Of a stretch of DNA of 64,000 bases, positions 44,890 to 57,169 are shown piece after piece (position 1 is the stretch's first letter; each line of letters begins with the position of its first letter). The notes under the pieces were generated by a model. That model did not search any database and was not told the origin of the DNA. It worked only from the letters and a program-made list of their open reading frames with translations. The translations under genes were made by a program, and so were the position numbers. This DNA comes from Lumbricus terrestris (Eukaryota > Annelida > Clitellata > Crassiclitellata > Lumbricidae), in the NCBI GenBank assembly GCA_949752735.1, contig OX457042.1:58236797-58300796 (forward strand), in the 5' to 3' direction.

Positions 44890-46790
44890 ATGTCCAATGA
44901 TAATATGTGCCGAAATTATAACAATTAAACAGAACAGATGGGGTGAAAACCATGCACTTAGATAATCGACTAGCCTATTAAATTTTATCGTATTCGTAAT
45001 TTATTACGAAGAGACGAAATTATGCCATTCCATTGAGGGAATGTGGGGCTACATTGCCATGCTAAATAATTTGTATTTTTATAAGTGGAATGGAAGTGCT
45101 CGAAATATATCGAAATGTGTGAAAATGGGTGACCTTTTCATAAGATTTCTTATGCGAGAAATTTTAACTTCTTCAATCATTTTCACGCGTGGCGTAGCCG
45201 GAGAAAATTAATGGTTGTCATTATTTTAGTGCTTTTCCGACTAAAATTAGCGCAAAAATATTCAGAATATAGCCTACAAATAATTAGATTAGCCTAACAA
45301 CACTTCGGAAGTAACCTATTTCGGAAGATGAACCCTAATGCCCACAAAACACCTGTTTTATTGTCACGACAAAATACGGAAACAATATTATTGTGCATTT
45401 GTCTTGCGATTTGTCGAATGCGGAAGATAGGCCTACTGCCTTAAATTTTGATCTTTAGCATAGTATAAGTTGAGATCTTTGAAAGCGATCTTGACATTGA
45501 CTAAAATTTCGACATATGAAGTTGAAAGATTCATATCTTTTAATCCGTTCAACTTTATCTCATGAAATTCTGGAATTATATTCTTGGCCCAATTCTCTAA
45601 ATATTTGGAAATTTTAGCGTGATATGTTATTAGGCATTAGAGATATATGAAACAGTTTGGCTTAGTTTTTTTTAAACACGGTGTAGTTACCCATGAAAAA
45701 ACTTCCAGTTGATAATTGAAAGATTCCGCACTCTGCTTCTGACAATATTTTCCAAAACCTTCAAGTGGTACTAAATTTATTGACGTTTGATTTATTTTTG
45801 CGCACCTGCTTGACCGTAGGCCTATAATTGTGACTGTGGTGGCCAGTCACCTTCAGTCCCAAAATTGATGGTGGCAGATACAGTAACACCATTTTTGGGC
45901 CTGCAAAGAAATGTTTTAGCATGAAGGCATGTGGTTGTATCTAGCGTTTAGGGTATGCGTGCATATTATTTTACATATTTTACATGGCAGTGGCGCAAAA
46001 TCTGACAGAGACTTCCACAGCGTGTTCACTATTCGCACTACCTTGCAGACTGTCCTTACTTACATAATAATTTACATAATAATTTACATAATAATTTACA
46101 TAATAATTTACATAATAATTTATGTTCGGCTTCATGATTATTGATGAGGCCGCTTAGGCGATGTCTTCCATTTTTTGTCTGTAATCAGGACTCACAATAT
46201 AGACGATATCGATTCTCCGTAAAAGGTCAAAATAACATTTTTTTTCAATAATTATTCATTAAAAGATGAGTTTGATAATTATTGCTGCTGTGCTGCTGTG
46301 CGGGTAACCTAAAGTGGCGGACAATGCATGCCAACTTCTTATTTGGGGAAAGATAGAGGAAGGCGAGGAAATGAGAAGGTAAGGGAAGAGTAGTGAGCAG
46401 AACTACAGAGGAATAATTATAGTCACCACGGCTATCTGGTTAAAATAGTGCTTCATGCGCTGGTCAACAAGAATATTATCAGTGATCCATTCCGTGTGAC
46501 GAACAGTCAGTTGACGAATCCCTCGTTGACGAAACGTCCGCGCACCATACTGTTACAGTCTTATGACAGGTTAATGGCGTGGTGCACGTCTAGAAATACA
46601 GAAGCTTTCATGTACAAACTTATCGTACACTTCATCCACTGATGTAGGCCATAGTTGTAAAAAAAACTTTCCCATTTTTTATTCTCTCCAAAAAACGTAA
46701 TTTTTTGTTTTTTTTATTTTTCGCATCGTTTTTTAAATTTTTTATGTAATTTTATTTATTTGTTTACTGTCTATAATTATTTTCCTTAAT
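44890..46790. other. No gene seen; short (ATAATTTACATA)n tract
   Basis: AT-rich intergenic sequence between units C and D. The one clear feature is five copies of a 14-15-bp unit ATAATAATTTACAT at 46063-46125. Confidence 0.5.
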
Positions 46791-46800
46791 TTAATTTTTT

Positions 46801-47369
46801 CTATCTAGGAAGCCTGATGTCGGAAGATGGGAAGTGCCACAAAGAAATCAGGAAAAGGATAGCGATGGGGAAAGAAGCGTTCACGAAAAGGAAAGAGCTA
46901 CTGAAAGGAGGAATGAGTCGAGACATCAAGAAAAGAATGGTCAAGGCACTGATCTGGAGCGTCACACTGTACGGAGCAGAAACCTGGACGATGAGAAAGG
47001 AGTATGTCAAACGAATAGAAGCGTTCGAGATGTGGATATGGAGGAGAATGGAAAGGGTCAGCTGGACAGAGCATAGATCAAATGAAGAAGTCCTGAAGAA
47101 GGTGGAGGAGGAAAGATCCTTGATGAATACAGTTTGAACAAGGCAGAAGAACTGGATAGGACATGTACTGAGAGGCAACTCCTTGCAAAGAGACATAGTG
47201 GAGGGCAAAATGGAGGGGAAGAGGGGAAGGGGAAGACCTAGGGAAAAGTTCTTGGACTGGATGATGGAGGATGGATATGGAAAACTCAAGGAAAAAGCAC
47301 AACACCGAGAAGAGTGGCGTCGTTGGGCATCTGTACCTGCCGGGAGGCAGAAGACCTAAAGAAGAAGAA
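46801..47369 (+). mobile_element. 5'-truncated RTE-type LINE with TSD TTTAATTTTT
   Basis: Flanked by TTTAATTTTT at 46791-46800 and 47370-47379. Encodes the RT C-terminal region: KALIWSVTLYGAETWTMRKE, RIEAFEMWIWRRMERVSWTE, HRSNEEVLKKVEEERS, then a stop and [24 protein letters not shown] sequence. 3' end GAAGAAGAA. Closest in sequence to the fragments at 28384 and 57170. Confidence 0.9.
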
Positions 47370-47848
47370 TTTAATTTTTGGCTGATATTCCATAAGTTTC
47401 ACCCTATCGATTTCCTTCCCAGTTGCATTCGAAGAACTGTGCAACTACGCGATCGAAATCAGTGCTAGGCATTTGTCATGCTTCAACAACAAATTTGCCC
47501 CTTTGTCTATCAGCGAGCAGATAGAAAATCAGCTTCTACATAAGTTTTGACCAGATACAGAAAATGGCTGGAATCGTCTGGATGATTGCATATCTGCAAC
47601 GAGTCCCACTTGAATAAGTTTTTGATGTGTTGTTTGAAGCCATCCAGAAGGATAAGTTCTCATATATAATAGGTTGCAACTGTATTCATCTGGTTTACCA
47701 ACCGTGTCTGCCATAGGTGCTCGATGGTAAAGGTGCTAAAAAGTGCCAAAAGTAAGAAGCGCCGAGCGAAGCAAAAGCATGACGATTGTCTTCTATATCA
47801 GTTCTTCTTGATCCTACATTACTCACATTTATAATCGAAGGAAGAGAA

Positions 47849-48000
47849 TGAGAGACGAGTTACTGCATGATCGGGGAACCAGCGGATTCCGTATGGCTAT
47901 GCGCATCGATTCTACGACGGATATGTTTACGGTGACCATGGCCACGGTCGCTTGGTTACGGCGTCCCTCATTATGACGGTGGTTACTGCGGATGCTGAAG
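47849..48000 (+). pseudogene. Possible Gly/Tyr/His-rich peptide segment
   Basis: One frame reads IPYGYAHRFYDGYVYGDHGH and, after a shift, GYGVPHYDGGYCGC followed by a stop. A poly(A) signal AATAAA stands at 48461-48466. The biased composition suggests a decayed or poorly understood small gene, but no start or splice site is convincing. Low certainty. Confidence 0.2.
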
Positions 48001-48009
48001 CTTATCGCG

Positions 48010-48690
48010 GACTAAGGTAGGCAGGTGTGGTTATACTGGATTTGTTTATGTAAAGGCACTATAAAAAGATATAATTTTATTGTGATGCATTAAATAACTT
48101 CAAGTCAGGTCGCGATGCATTTGCATGATTGACCTTTGATTGTGCATTAAAAAGAAATTTCATTGTAACCCTCTGAATTTTCTGTTTCAATGCATTTGAA
48201 GACGACGATAGTTATTATTTTCATATTTCTTTGTAGTTGTGGTGATGGTGGTGATGGTGGTGTTGAAACTATTCATTGGTAAATAAAAAAACTATTCCAG
48301 GCATATTAAAGGAAATACTATAGTTTTCTGTTAACTCTCTGATGTTGCTGACATTGACACTGCCCTTCTAATATTAAATTTGTCTGTTGCTGTTGTCTTT
48401 TCTTCAGGAATTACAAATATCGGAAAAACGGATGATGTATGCCTACTTATCCGAAGAGGAAATAAAGTTTTTCTTTTAACTTTGCACATAAATTTACTAT
48501 ATCGGACTATCTACATGTATGCAGCATTCAAATAAAAAGTAGCCTATTTGTACAAAATATATTAACAGTAAACGATAATCATTACAATAATTATGATGGT
48601 ATACAAAAATATTTTCAAAAGTAATCATAATTATTATTATTACGGTAAACTCTTCCAACACACATTTGCTGCGGTATTAGCTATGAATAT
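48010..48690. other. No gene seen
   Basis: AT-rich sequence with a GGTGGTGATGG run at 48240 and one AATAAA (48461-48466). Confidence 0.45.
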
Positions 48691-48694
48691 AAAT

Positions 48695-49018
48695 TGTGTA
48701 TTATGACTACAAACTATTTACGAGAGAGAATGCCAAGCATTCAGGTGCAATAGCAAAGGTGTGTAGTACGATGATGCGCAAAGTTCCTTCCTAAGAATAG
48801 ACGCCAACCATTTTACATTGACCCTAAATGGACGCAGTCACGAAGTGCGATTTATTTCTGATATGATTATGTCATTGTGTCTCTTGTTAAATCAGTACCC
48901 ATAATGTAAAACGTTCTTTGAAAGTCAACGTTTTTGAACATAACAGCATCGTTCAGTAAAGCAAAAACTATCTAATTGAAGGCACAACTTAATTATAATA
49001 TTTCCGCAAACGATCGCT
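48695..49018 (+). promoter_or_regulatory. Conserved 5' flank of unit D (putative promoter and 5' UTR)
   Basis: Homologous to 30470-30766. Shared blocks include GATGATG(A/C)GCAAAGTTC, CAGTCACGAAGT, TTGTTAAATCAGT, AGCATCGTTCAGTAAAGC and AAACGATCGCTATG. Homology continues into exon 1. Confidence 0.55.
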
Positions 49019-49118
49019 ATGAAAAGATGCACTGCAGGAAAAGACTTGCGAAACGAAAGCGAAAATAATTGCGAATGTCGGAATCCTGATTTGCAATTTT
49101 CTTCAAGTTGCAAAAGAG
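49019..49118 (+). CDS. Unit D exon 1: start codon and N-terminus
   Basis: 100 nt: MKRCTAGKDLRNESENNCEC, RNPDLQFSSSCKR, one base over, then GTGAGTG. Same length and phase as unit C exon 1. More cysteines than C (four versus one). The open frame runs on into the transposon but the donor GAG/GTGAGT is strong. Confidence 0.65.
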
Positions 49119-50454
49119 GTGAGTGCAGTGGCGCAACAGGGGGGTGCTTTAGCACACCCAGGGCTAAAAAGGTGACCCACGCAATTTTTCCAAATCCGAT
49201 GAGTTTTTGTGGACGGGGGTAAGGGGGAAGGGGTAGGGATCTTGCGCTCTTTCAAGTTACACAATCAAGCAAGTTTCTTCATTCTTCTGTATTATAGGCT
49301 AATCTTAGGTAAATTCATGGTTCTTAAAGCACTAGATTTCGGTGTTTAGCTTGTCTACCTGAGTTTGTCTGGGTCTCGAGAATTTGCCTAGTGATGAATA
49401 ATATTAAAAGCGTTAGTGATATGAATGAATTTACATTACAGCTAGTGTCTCGCCAATTTATTGATAATTAATATGTTTCGACATAATTGATAGTACCGTG
49501 TGAGCTATTTTATTAAGGCCTAATTAAGAATTATTTCCTTCAAATTAGTATTGTAATAATACATAGTTATTCAGCTTTGTTTGTCCTAGACATTTCCAGC
49601 AAAGAAAGTGCCCAGAAATGAAAATTTTTCCCCAGAACAATTGACAAAATGATAGTTTTTAGTTGTTGCTTATTATATTATATTACACAAACTGCCAGAT
49701 TATACCATGATCTTATTTCCTACTAAAGGCTATAATTATAATTTTATTAATTATTATTGTAATATAATTATGATACTATCGGCGTATGATATTATAATGT
49801 GCATAATATTATTTACTGTCATGGGCGGATATTTAGGGCGATAAAGAGACGTAAGTAATTGTGAGGCAACACTCTGAAGTTTTAAACCCCCAAAGTTTGT
49901 TGTGGGGGTTGGAGATGTTTATATCCCCCAATATGTTATAAATATTTCAAAAATTATATTATAAATTTATGCAGTGTTATTCACTGTTCATCATAATGAG
50001 CAATTTTGTTAAGACGTCAGCCTAAAATACTGTCACCGCAGTATGTAGACTATAGATTAAATTTAAAAAATTCTTAAACGATGGGAGGGGACATTTTATT
50101 GAAAACTTATATCACGTCTCTGAGCACTAAAATCGTGAGCTATTTTGTAAAAATGGCGGCTTCACAAGTCACGGTGCACTGTGCAAATCCAACATTTTTA
50201 AGTACTTGTGAGACAACACCCTGAAATTTTAAACTAAAATCTATGACTTTGAAAATGACATTGAAAATGAGCAATTTAATTTAGATGACAGCTTAAAAGC
50301 CTACCATTACAGTACGAAAATTAGAACAATTAAACAATGGGAGGGGGCATTGAAGACACCATGTCTAGGAATGAAATCATGATAGATTTAATACAATATT
50401 AATTTTATAATAGCCTGAAATGATACCACTGCAGTGTGGAAATACAAAATGCTA

Positions 50455-50945
50455 TGTTCATTCATTCATTCATTCGAGTATTTATATAGCGCCTCTTCAA
50501 GGAAACTACTCAGAGGCGCTCCCAACTCCAGTACGGACAAACAGAACAGTTTTTAAGTGCTAATAGAATGTGTCAGAGAGTGATCTAGGGAACAGGCGCA
50601 GCTCAAGTGGGAGGGCATTCCATACCACTGGGCCAACCACAGAAAAAGCACGATTCTGCGTGATGGAGGTACGAGCAAACGGGACAAAGAGTACTTCCCT
50701 ATCAGCCGAGCGTAGGGACCGACCAGTCCGAGCACTTAACACAGGCCGACAAAGATCGAGTAGGTAAGATGGAGCAAGACCTAGCTGGCATCGCCATATA
50801 AAGGAAGAGATTCTGAATTCGATGCGCTGACGGACAGGGAGCCAATGGAGAACCTCTAGCATGTAATTTGTAACATGACCAAATTTGGGCAGATGACCAA
50901 TGAGGCGTGCTGCAGCGCGCAGAATACGGTCAATAACTCTATTAC
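50455..50945 (-). pseudogene. Jockey/CR1/L2-like LINE 3' fragment
   Basis: Minus strand: MLEVLHWLPVRQRIEFRISS, FIWRCQLGLAPSYLLDLC, SLRSADREVLFVPFARTSIT, FSVVGPVVWNALPLELRLF. The 3' tail (CATTCATTCATTCA, GCGCCTCTTCAAGG on plus) is at the left. Closest to the copy at 12659-13315. Confidence 0.9.
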
Positions 50946-51070
50946 TGGGCAGGAGGCACTTCCCCTGCCCAAAAAAATCCCCCTGCTAGGCCGATGTTGA
51001 AATCTTAAATCGCTCTTTCTTATCAGCACTGAAGTAATAGAGTTATTTTGCTAAGTTGACATCTTAAAAG

Positions 51071-51877
51071 GGTACCCGTAAAATGGGGTAACATTGGCAT
51101 AGTTTGAAGTGTTTTTGTAAGATAGCACTCAAACGAGTTGAGCAAAAGACTTGATTTTTAAACTATGAGCATTATGGATGGTACCTACGACCCTGAATAA
51201 TTTGAAAATTTATAGAAAGTTATTTCTATACTTTAAAAATATTTGAAAGAAAGACAAAGTTACCCCGGGTTTGGGGTAACTTTGGCACCATGTATTATTT
51301 CAACGTGAGACCAATTTTAGACCCATCCTGGCTAACTTTGGCATCCTAAAACGTTTTTAAAACGTATTGCGCATATATGCCAAGCCCAAATCTTTTTACA
51401 AATCAGAAATCCTTCCATGGAGACCAATTTTATAGCAATTTTGAGCTTGTATCGTCCGAAACCACAAAATGTGTTATCCTGGTAACCAAAAACTGCTTTC
51501 AAATGTGATTCAGCTCTCGTCAAGTCTACTTCATCAATCTGCATTGCTTTCCTGCTGTATCCAATATCTTCCCTCTTTTCCTTTTCTTTTCCTCATCACT
51601 TTTTGAGTAGATACTCTTGACGAGGCGCTATATAAATGTCTGAAATCAACCTGACAGCGGTTTTCTCTGAGCATCTCAATCAAGCTGGTATCCAAGGTTC
51701 TTGCGACTGTTACTGGTTCTGCACCATCCAGTAGACGTTCAATGGACCGTCCTCATTCACTTAGGGGTGGGAGGGTCAGACATATGAAGTAACACGGTTC
51801 TCTGTGTATAATACATAGCCGGGTTCACTGTGCCAAAGTTACCTCGCAGTGCCAATGTTACCCCATTTTACGGTACC
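51071..51877. mobile_element. TIR element with GGTACC...TAAAATGGGGTAAC ends
   Basis: GGTACCCGTAAAATGGGGTA at the left and TACCCCATTTTACGGTACC at the right, each with TTGGCA-type continuation. An internal copy GGGGTAACTTTGGCACC occurs near 51270-51290. A LINE tail (GACGAGGCGCTATATAAATG) is nested near 51618. A minus-strand frame at 51332-51544 has no recognised motif. Confidence 0.75.
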
Positions 51878-52003
51878 ATAATAAGCGTGGAAACTCACAA
51901 AAATATTTGTTTATAATTGTGAGTATATTCATTGAAGTTTCGACCACTCTCATCCGCACTGAAATAGTATAGCAATTTTTCTTTAGATTGCAGCATTTTT
52001 TAA

Positions 52004-53530
52004 CCCATTAACTACCAACTTTTTTTCTTGAAGAACACTAATTTTTGTCAACATACCCTGGCATGTATACATGGGAACCAGGTTTAAAAAATTAATGTTA
52101 GGTACCTCCGGGGAAAAAACTGGTGTCAAGGGTGCACCCTGGGAGGGTGCGCTAGTAGTTAAGCAGTACTTTACATGCTTAGCGTCTAAGGAAGCAAAGC
52201 ACGTATCATTTGTCATAAAATTCAGTTTTTGGCTAGATTGTCAAGCAGTGCCACGACATTCACTCATAATGTCTCATGTTTTGTTTTGAAATTCATTGAA
52301 TCAGTGCATGTGATGTCCAATATCACACTTTTATACCTATTTTTGTGTTTTGCTACAATGCGCACAATACCACTGAGTCGAGTGTATCAGCAAGAAATGG
52401 ACTGGTCGAAGTGATTCCCCTCAAGGATATGTGGGTTCAATGGTTGTGCTCTGCCCCGGTACCTGATCTGGTCCGGTTGAGCATGTTGCATTTGGTACCA
52501 CACCACCACCACCACCCTTCACAGACAGCAATAGGACTCGGTGGCTGCTACTGGTATGACATTGTCTTGCAACACAAGAACAATGTATTCCACATCATTA
52601 CATCAAACATGAATGCAAACAGTGGAAGCCACTATTTACTTGTCATCACTGTAGTTCTGTAGGTTGTCACATTTGCTCAACTTCACCGACATCGCCTATT
52701 GTCACACTGTGCTGTACAATCTAACAAATTCGTTTTGGCGGGAATGTTTTTAGAAAGTTCTGTCAAGGCATCCAACATGTTCAGGCAGTCTCACTGAAGC
52801 GAATAAGTTTTCAAAAGTTTGATTTGGATGCATTGATGGTATCTCAGACAGTGGTTCAAGTACAAATGAGCCAAACACAATCAAAATTGAGACGCTTATA
52901 TGGCTTATCATTGACTCCGTAATGCATACGGTACGTATAGCCTATACGAATGCATGGGCGAGGTTATCATATCCCAATGTCATCTGCATGGCGTTATAGA
53001 AATTGAAGATGCCCTCAGCAGTAAGTTCCAACAACTATTCAGAAGTTCAAGAACACATAACTAGCATTTCCAGTCCAATAGCACGTAAACCTGATGGTTA
53101 TAGGAACAGTCAATTGACGCTGTTCACCATTATCGAAAACCTGTACCCATTCGCTACTAGCGCACCCTCACAGGGTGCAGCAGTAATATCATCAAAATTC
53201 TTCAATAAATAGCTATACTTTCATAATTTCTCTAGTTATCATAGAAACAGATGTAATTCTATCATATTTGATGCTTGCAATTGAATAATAATAAAAACTT
53301 AATTTTTTATTCCTTGCAATTTTTCATAGTTTTGCGATGACGTCACTTTCATAATAAATCACCTAAATTTTTCGGATAAAGAAATTAAAACTAGAAAAAC
53401 TCTGCATGGATTGTTTAATCAGCTCAATATAGATAAGAAAATTAATAATATATTTAGTTCAAGCCGGATAAGAAAATTTTTAAGCCAGTTTTTGAATGCA
53501 CACTCCCAGGGTGCGCTAGTAGAAAATGGG
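52004..53530. mobile_element. piggyBac-like element, TTAA target
   Basis: TTAA at 52000-52003 and 53531-53534, with ends CCCATTAACTACCAAC and GTAGAAAATGGG. GGGTGCGCTAGTAG occurs inside both ends (52145 and 53510). A frame at 52345-52662 (including a His run from CACCAC repeats) gives no convincing transposase motif. 1.53 kb. Confidence 0.65.
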
Positions 53531-54070
53531 TTAAAATGCTGCCATTGCTGTGTGGAAATTAGAAAACTTCTTATGTGGAGGGACACATCACCTCCCAAAG
53601 CACCTGCCCTTTTCCATAGGATGCTCGCTTTTCCCCAGAAGTCTTGATTCCCAGAGAAGGGACTAGATAAAACACTGGTCATTGGGGAGGGTTAGATTAA
53701 ACATTGGTTATTAATTCTGCCACTCGCGAGCTATAGGCCTAATACCCACTGTCTTATCTAAAACACATGAGAAAGGACATTTTTGAAGTCTTAAACCATG
53801 TTTTTCAGAAGTTTTTATGACTTTATCGCTCATAAATACTGCTGGCAAACAAGAGCCTGAAACGCGCACTAGCTGATGTCAAAAGTAAAAAATGCGTTGG
53901 TTTCTGGGACTCCGCCCCAGACCCCGCTGGGGGAGCTTACGACGCTCCCCCAAACCCCTAGCCGGCATTGGCGTCGTGCCTTCGGCACTCGCTGCTTCGC
54001 ACCTTCGGCGCTTACAATAATAATTTGAGCACCCCCAGGAAAATGTCCTGGTTGCGACCCTGGGTGAGTG

Positions 54071-54555
54071 GAAACAAACAATTATTCTTTAAACGCACTA
54101 CTCAATGACCAATTTGCTCTTATTCGATCCTATCTCGTCCCTTAAGCCAACCTTCTCTGCTAAACACTTTCCATTCACGACTGAAAACCGCACTCCTTAG
54201 GCAACACTATCCCGATTTTTACCTTAATTTGCACCACCATACCACCAACGTCATTACTGACTACTACAGGAGCACAATGTTGTCTCCCAGGTTTGACCTC
54301 ACCGGATTTTGACCTGACACAGGAACGAAGAGAGCCGTTTGGACAAAACGATTGTTGATTTCCTAAAGCGCTTGTAAATAAAACTGGTCTCCCTGTAGTG
54401 GCTTTGTGGATGCTGAGAAATTCTCGAACGCCTACATTGCATAGGCATTGCAACGATTGCTTCAACAAACTAAATGTTGGGTAACCGGTTAAATAAAGAG
54501 CACATCTCACAAAAAAACATTAAAATAATTTATCTTCAATATTTTTATTTTAAAG
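54071..54555 (+). other. Remainder of intron 1, unit D
   Basis: Conserved with 30870-31200 and about 32620-32707 in unit C, including TTGTCTCCCAGGTTTGACC. Not open in a shared frame. Confidence 0.55.
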
Positions 54556-54623
54556 AAGAACATGAAAGACTGTCGAATGGGGAAATCGAACAGAATACAC
54601 TTCCGTTTACAAGTCATACTGCG
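54556..54623 (+). CDS. Unit D exon 2: linker exon
   Basis: 68 nt, acceptor TTATTTTAAAG, donor CTGCG/GTAAGA. Phase 1 in, phase 0 out: (E)EHERLSNGEIEQNTLPFTS, HTA. Counterpart of 32708-32775. Confidence 0.7.
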
Positions 54624-54849
54624 GTAAGATTGTGCCATTGATTTATCTAGCAAATATGCCAGTAACGATGTTAATAAGACAATCAACTTGATGGCCTTAT
54701 TGGAAACGGTCTTTGGCTGATGTTTTGTGTATGAACTGAAGAAGCATGGCACATTGGTTGAGATATAAGAATGACCTCTAGACCGGTTGCATGTACTGAA
54801 GCATGGTTCACCAAGTTCCCAGTTGACGATGAAGGCAATGGACATTAAT

Positions 54850-55066
54850 TTGGGGGCCCGGTAGAGTAATGGTTAACACGCTGGCCAAGAGTGCGAGAGG
54901 TAGTGAGTTCGAGCCCCCGTTGGGCGGATTTGCTTTGTCGGCTGCTATTAGCGCCGTTGTAATTGCAAAGCTGTCTGTTCAGTTAGTAGTTAAGTTTAAT
55001 TAAGATTACTGCATAACCTGTAAATGTAAAGCGCAGTGTGTTTACAGGCGCTCAATTAAAGAAAAG

Positions 55067-55070
<4 letters not shown>
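54850..55070 (+). repeat. tRNA-derived SINE (family 3) with ATT tail
   Basis: Head GGTAGAGTAATGGTTAACAC and box B GAGTTCGAGCCCC, then a unique body and AAAGAAAAG running into (ATT)n. Inserted in the conserved intron 2 block of unit D. Confidence 0.75.
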
Positions 55071-55099
<29 letters not shown>

Positions 55100-55127
55100 A
55101 ATATTATTGTTATTATTATTTTTATTA

Positions 55128-55204
<77 letters not shown>

Positions 55205-55232
55205 GTCATCACACTGTAGCAAAAGCACCCGC

Positions 55233-55330
<98 letters not shown>
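55067..55330 (+). repeat. (ATT)n microsatellite
   Basis: Two ATT blocks separated by about 30 bp (GTCATCACACTGTAGC...). The tail of the preceding SINE. Confidence 0.95.
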
Positions 55331-55331
<1 letters not shown>

Positions 55332-55384
55332 GAAAAGACAAGGCCTAAGTGACATTTGGCTGAGGCTATATTTATTGTAAGCAT

Positions 55385-55598
55385 ACGTATGTGCACTTGC
55401 TATAGCGTCCGTTCCAAAATGCTACTCAGAAGCGCTCGCGACTACAGCGCGGACACTGAATCGGAGTTACACGCCGAAGCGTTGAGCAATTGCGAGCAAA
55501 GAGCGTGCCAAGGTCCTACGCGATGCCTTGAGGTGGGTTCGAACCTGCAACCCTCCGGCTCCAAGGCACCGAGCTTACCACTACACCACCGAGCCACA
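55385..55598 (-). repeat. tRNA-derived SINE with LINE-like 3' tail, minus strand
   Basis: The right side holds, on the minus strand, GGTGGTGTAGTGGTAAGCTC and GCAGGTTCGAACCCACC. The left side is the tail (TTGCTATAGCGTCC, CTCAGAAGCGCTCGCGAC on plus). Confidence 0.8.
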
Positions 55599-55599
55599 T

Positions 55600-56095
55600 A
55601 CTTGTGTTATCTCTTCAAGTTATGACATTTTGGGAACATTATGATTGGCCTAATATCTGTAATCGCAGCTTTAAACGTGAAGCGTGTTCCTGCTTAAGAC
55701 TTTTGATTAACCAGTAATGGACCGAGTGACAGCTCTCAACCCAACTAATGGGACATATTCCTAAATTTGGCCATAATTATGCTGGAGACATTACATTGGG
55801 TATAGGATCGCTACTCATGGTCGGCAATGTCAACTATAATAGGCGATGCCTCTGACATCCTGCAAGAGATCTGTTGCTACCAGGGTATTCAAGGCTGCCG
55901 TCCCTCAGTTCTTCGATGAAGGGAGAGCTCTTCGTTCCATTCGCTTTTACACTGAAGCATTTTAAAAATTTAACTCAAAACTGCTTTTAGCCCAGCTAGA
56001 ATCAGACTGAAGCGCTTCTAGGTGGCCCGTTGGAAGAAGCGCTATAGAAATTGTTAAATCAATAAACGAATGAATGACATCCAATATCGTTTTGC
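55600..56095 (+). other. Conserved intron 2 end and LINE relic (unit D)
   Basis: 55610-55700 continues the B/C/D-shared block. 55700-55980 is a decayed LINE C-terminal relic. 55985-56090 is the shared LINE tail (GAAGCGCTATAGAAATTG, ACGAATGAATGA). Confidence 0.6.
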
Positions 56096-56125
56096 AGTGT
56101 TGAATCGCATATTTGTTTATTGCAG

Positions 56126-56312
56126 TTGTGTGATCTTCCACTAGAGATCTTGGATATTGTCTTACAAAAGTCTTATCTTCATTGGATTTTGAATTCACTA
56201 ATAAAGCAGAGAGACGAAGAAGTCATCAGGTCTCTCATATCAGTCGACGTTTGCTTTTATCGGAGACTCACCAGAAGACGGTTCAAGAGGTCAATCTGGC
56301 GTTACTGGAATG
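56126..56312 (+). CDS. Unit D exon 3: F-box-like domain
   Basis: 187 nt, acceptor GTTTATTGCAG, donor AATG/GTAAGG, phases 0 and 1. LCDLPLEILDIVLQKSYLHW...SLISVDVCFYRRLTRRRFKR..IWRYWN. Core conserved. Confidence 0.75.
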
Positions 56313-57169
56313 GTAAGGTTCCTTCCAAGGATTGTAGCCTAACAGTTGTACACTCTGTTCTCTAGATCTGAAGACTTGCACAGAAATTGTGAAAACTTTC
56401 AGAGTGTCATTTTCCCCCATAGTTACTGTGGCTAGACAGTAACGGTGCATTTTGAGTACCTCATAGAGGCAACCCCTTCAGGCTATAATAATTATGGGCG
56501 ACAAATTTCTCGTTTGATAGGTTGGCTTCCACCGTCCATTTGCGATTAGAGCGTAAAGGTGTCTTGCAATAATTATCTCGAAAGCCCGAAATCATTCATC
56601 GTGTGGTCTTACTACGCTCATCCTGTCGGACATGTGTCCGTTTTTGTGACCAGTGATTCGGCGAATGCCGTATCGGAAGGTACGCGATCATAGTGAAGCA
56701 CTGCTTTGTCTCGTGTTCTTTGATACGCGTTGAGGCCTATGATCCTTACAGGAAGACAAGCAGTATCATAATACCGGGGTAATATAAACGGACGAAATGC
56801 GAGTTGTCTGTTCAAGTCGTTGCTGGTATTTCAGACACCAAACGGAATGATAGACATCAGTTGCCTAGTTTTACTTCCACAACAACCAGTGTTTAAAGTT
56901 TATGTTGGGTCACTGGGGTAGAAAAGAATACTCATAAATATTTTTTAAATGAAACTACGGATTTGTGCGTTACAGTGCGTGAAAAATTCAAAGGAGACCT
57001 GTGGTATATGCAACCGTGGCGGACACGCCACAATTGGCGATACGTGTAAATGATAACTTTCCGGTAACTCGCGGGAGGAACCATGACTCTGGTTAGGTAG
57101 CCATTTTTCTTGGTGGAAAGAATCTGAAACAGGTTTCACTTGGATTTCGGTGTCGTTACAGTTTCCTTA
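56313..57169 (+). other. Intron 3 of unit D, first part
   Basis: 56395-56960 is homologous to unit B intron 3. No gene. Confidence 0.55.

Larger units (their letters stand above)
49126..54062. mobile_element. 4.9-kb hAT-like element with TSD GGTGAGTG, interrupting unit D intron 1
   Basis: GGTGAGTG at 49118-49125 and 54063-54070. Ends CAGTGGCGCAACAGGGGG and, mirrored, CAGGGTCGCAACCAGGAC. The unit C sequence around its exon 1 donor is the unoccupied paralogous site (GGTCAGTG followed by AAATTCTTTAAACGCACTAC in C, matching TTCTTTAAACGCACTAC after the element in D). Contains a LINE fragment, a GGTACC-ended element and a piggyBac-like element. No transposase recognised. Confidence 0.75.

Noticed and set aside
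52345..52662. Protein-coding gene with His cluster
   Set aside because: No homologous motif recognised, lies within TTAA-bounded element, and the His run is a CAC repeat.
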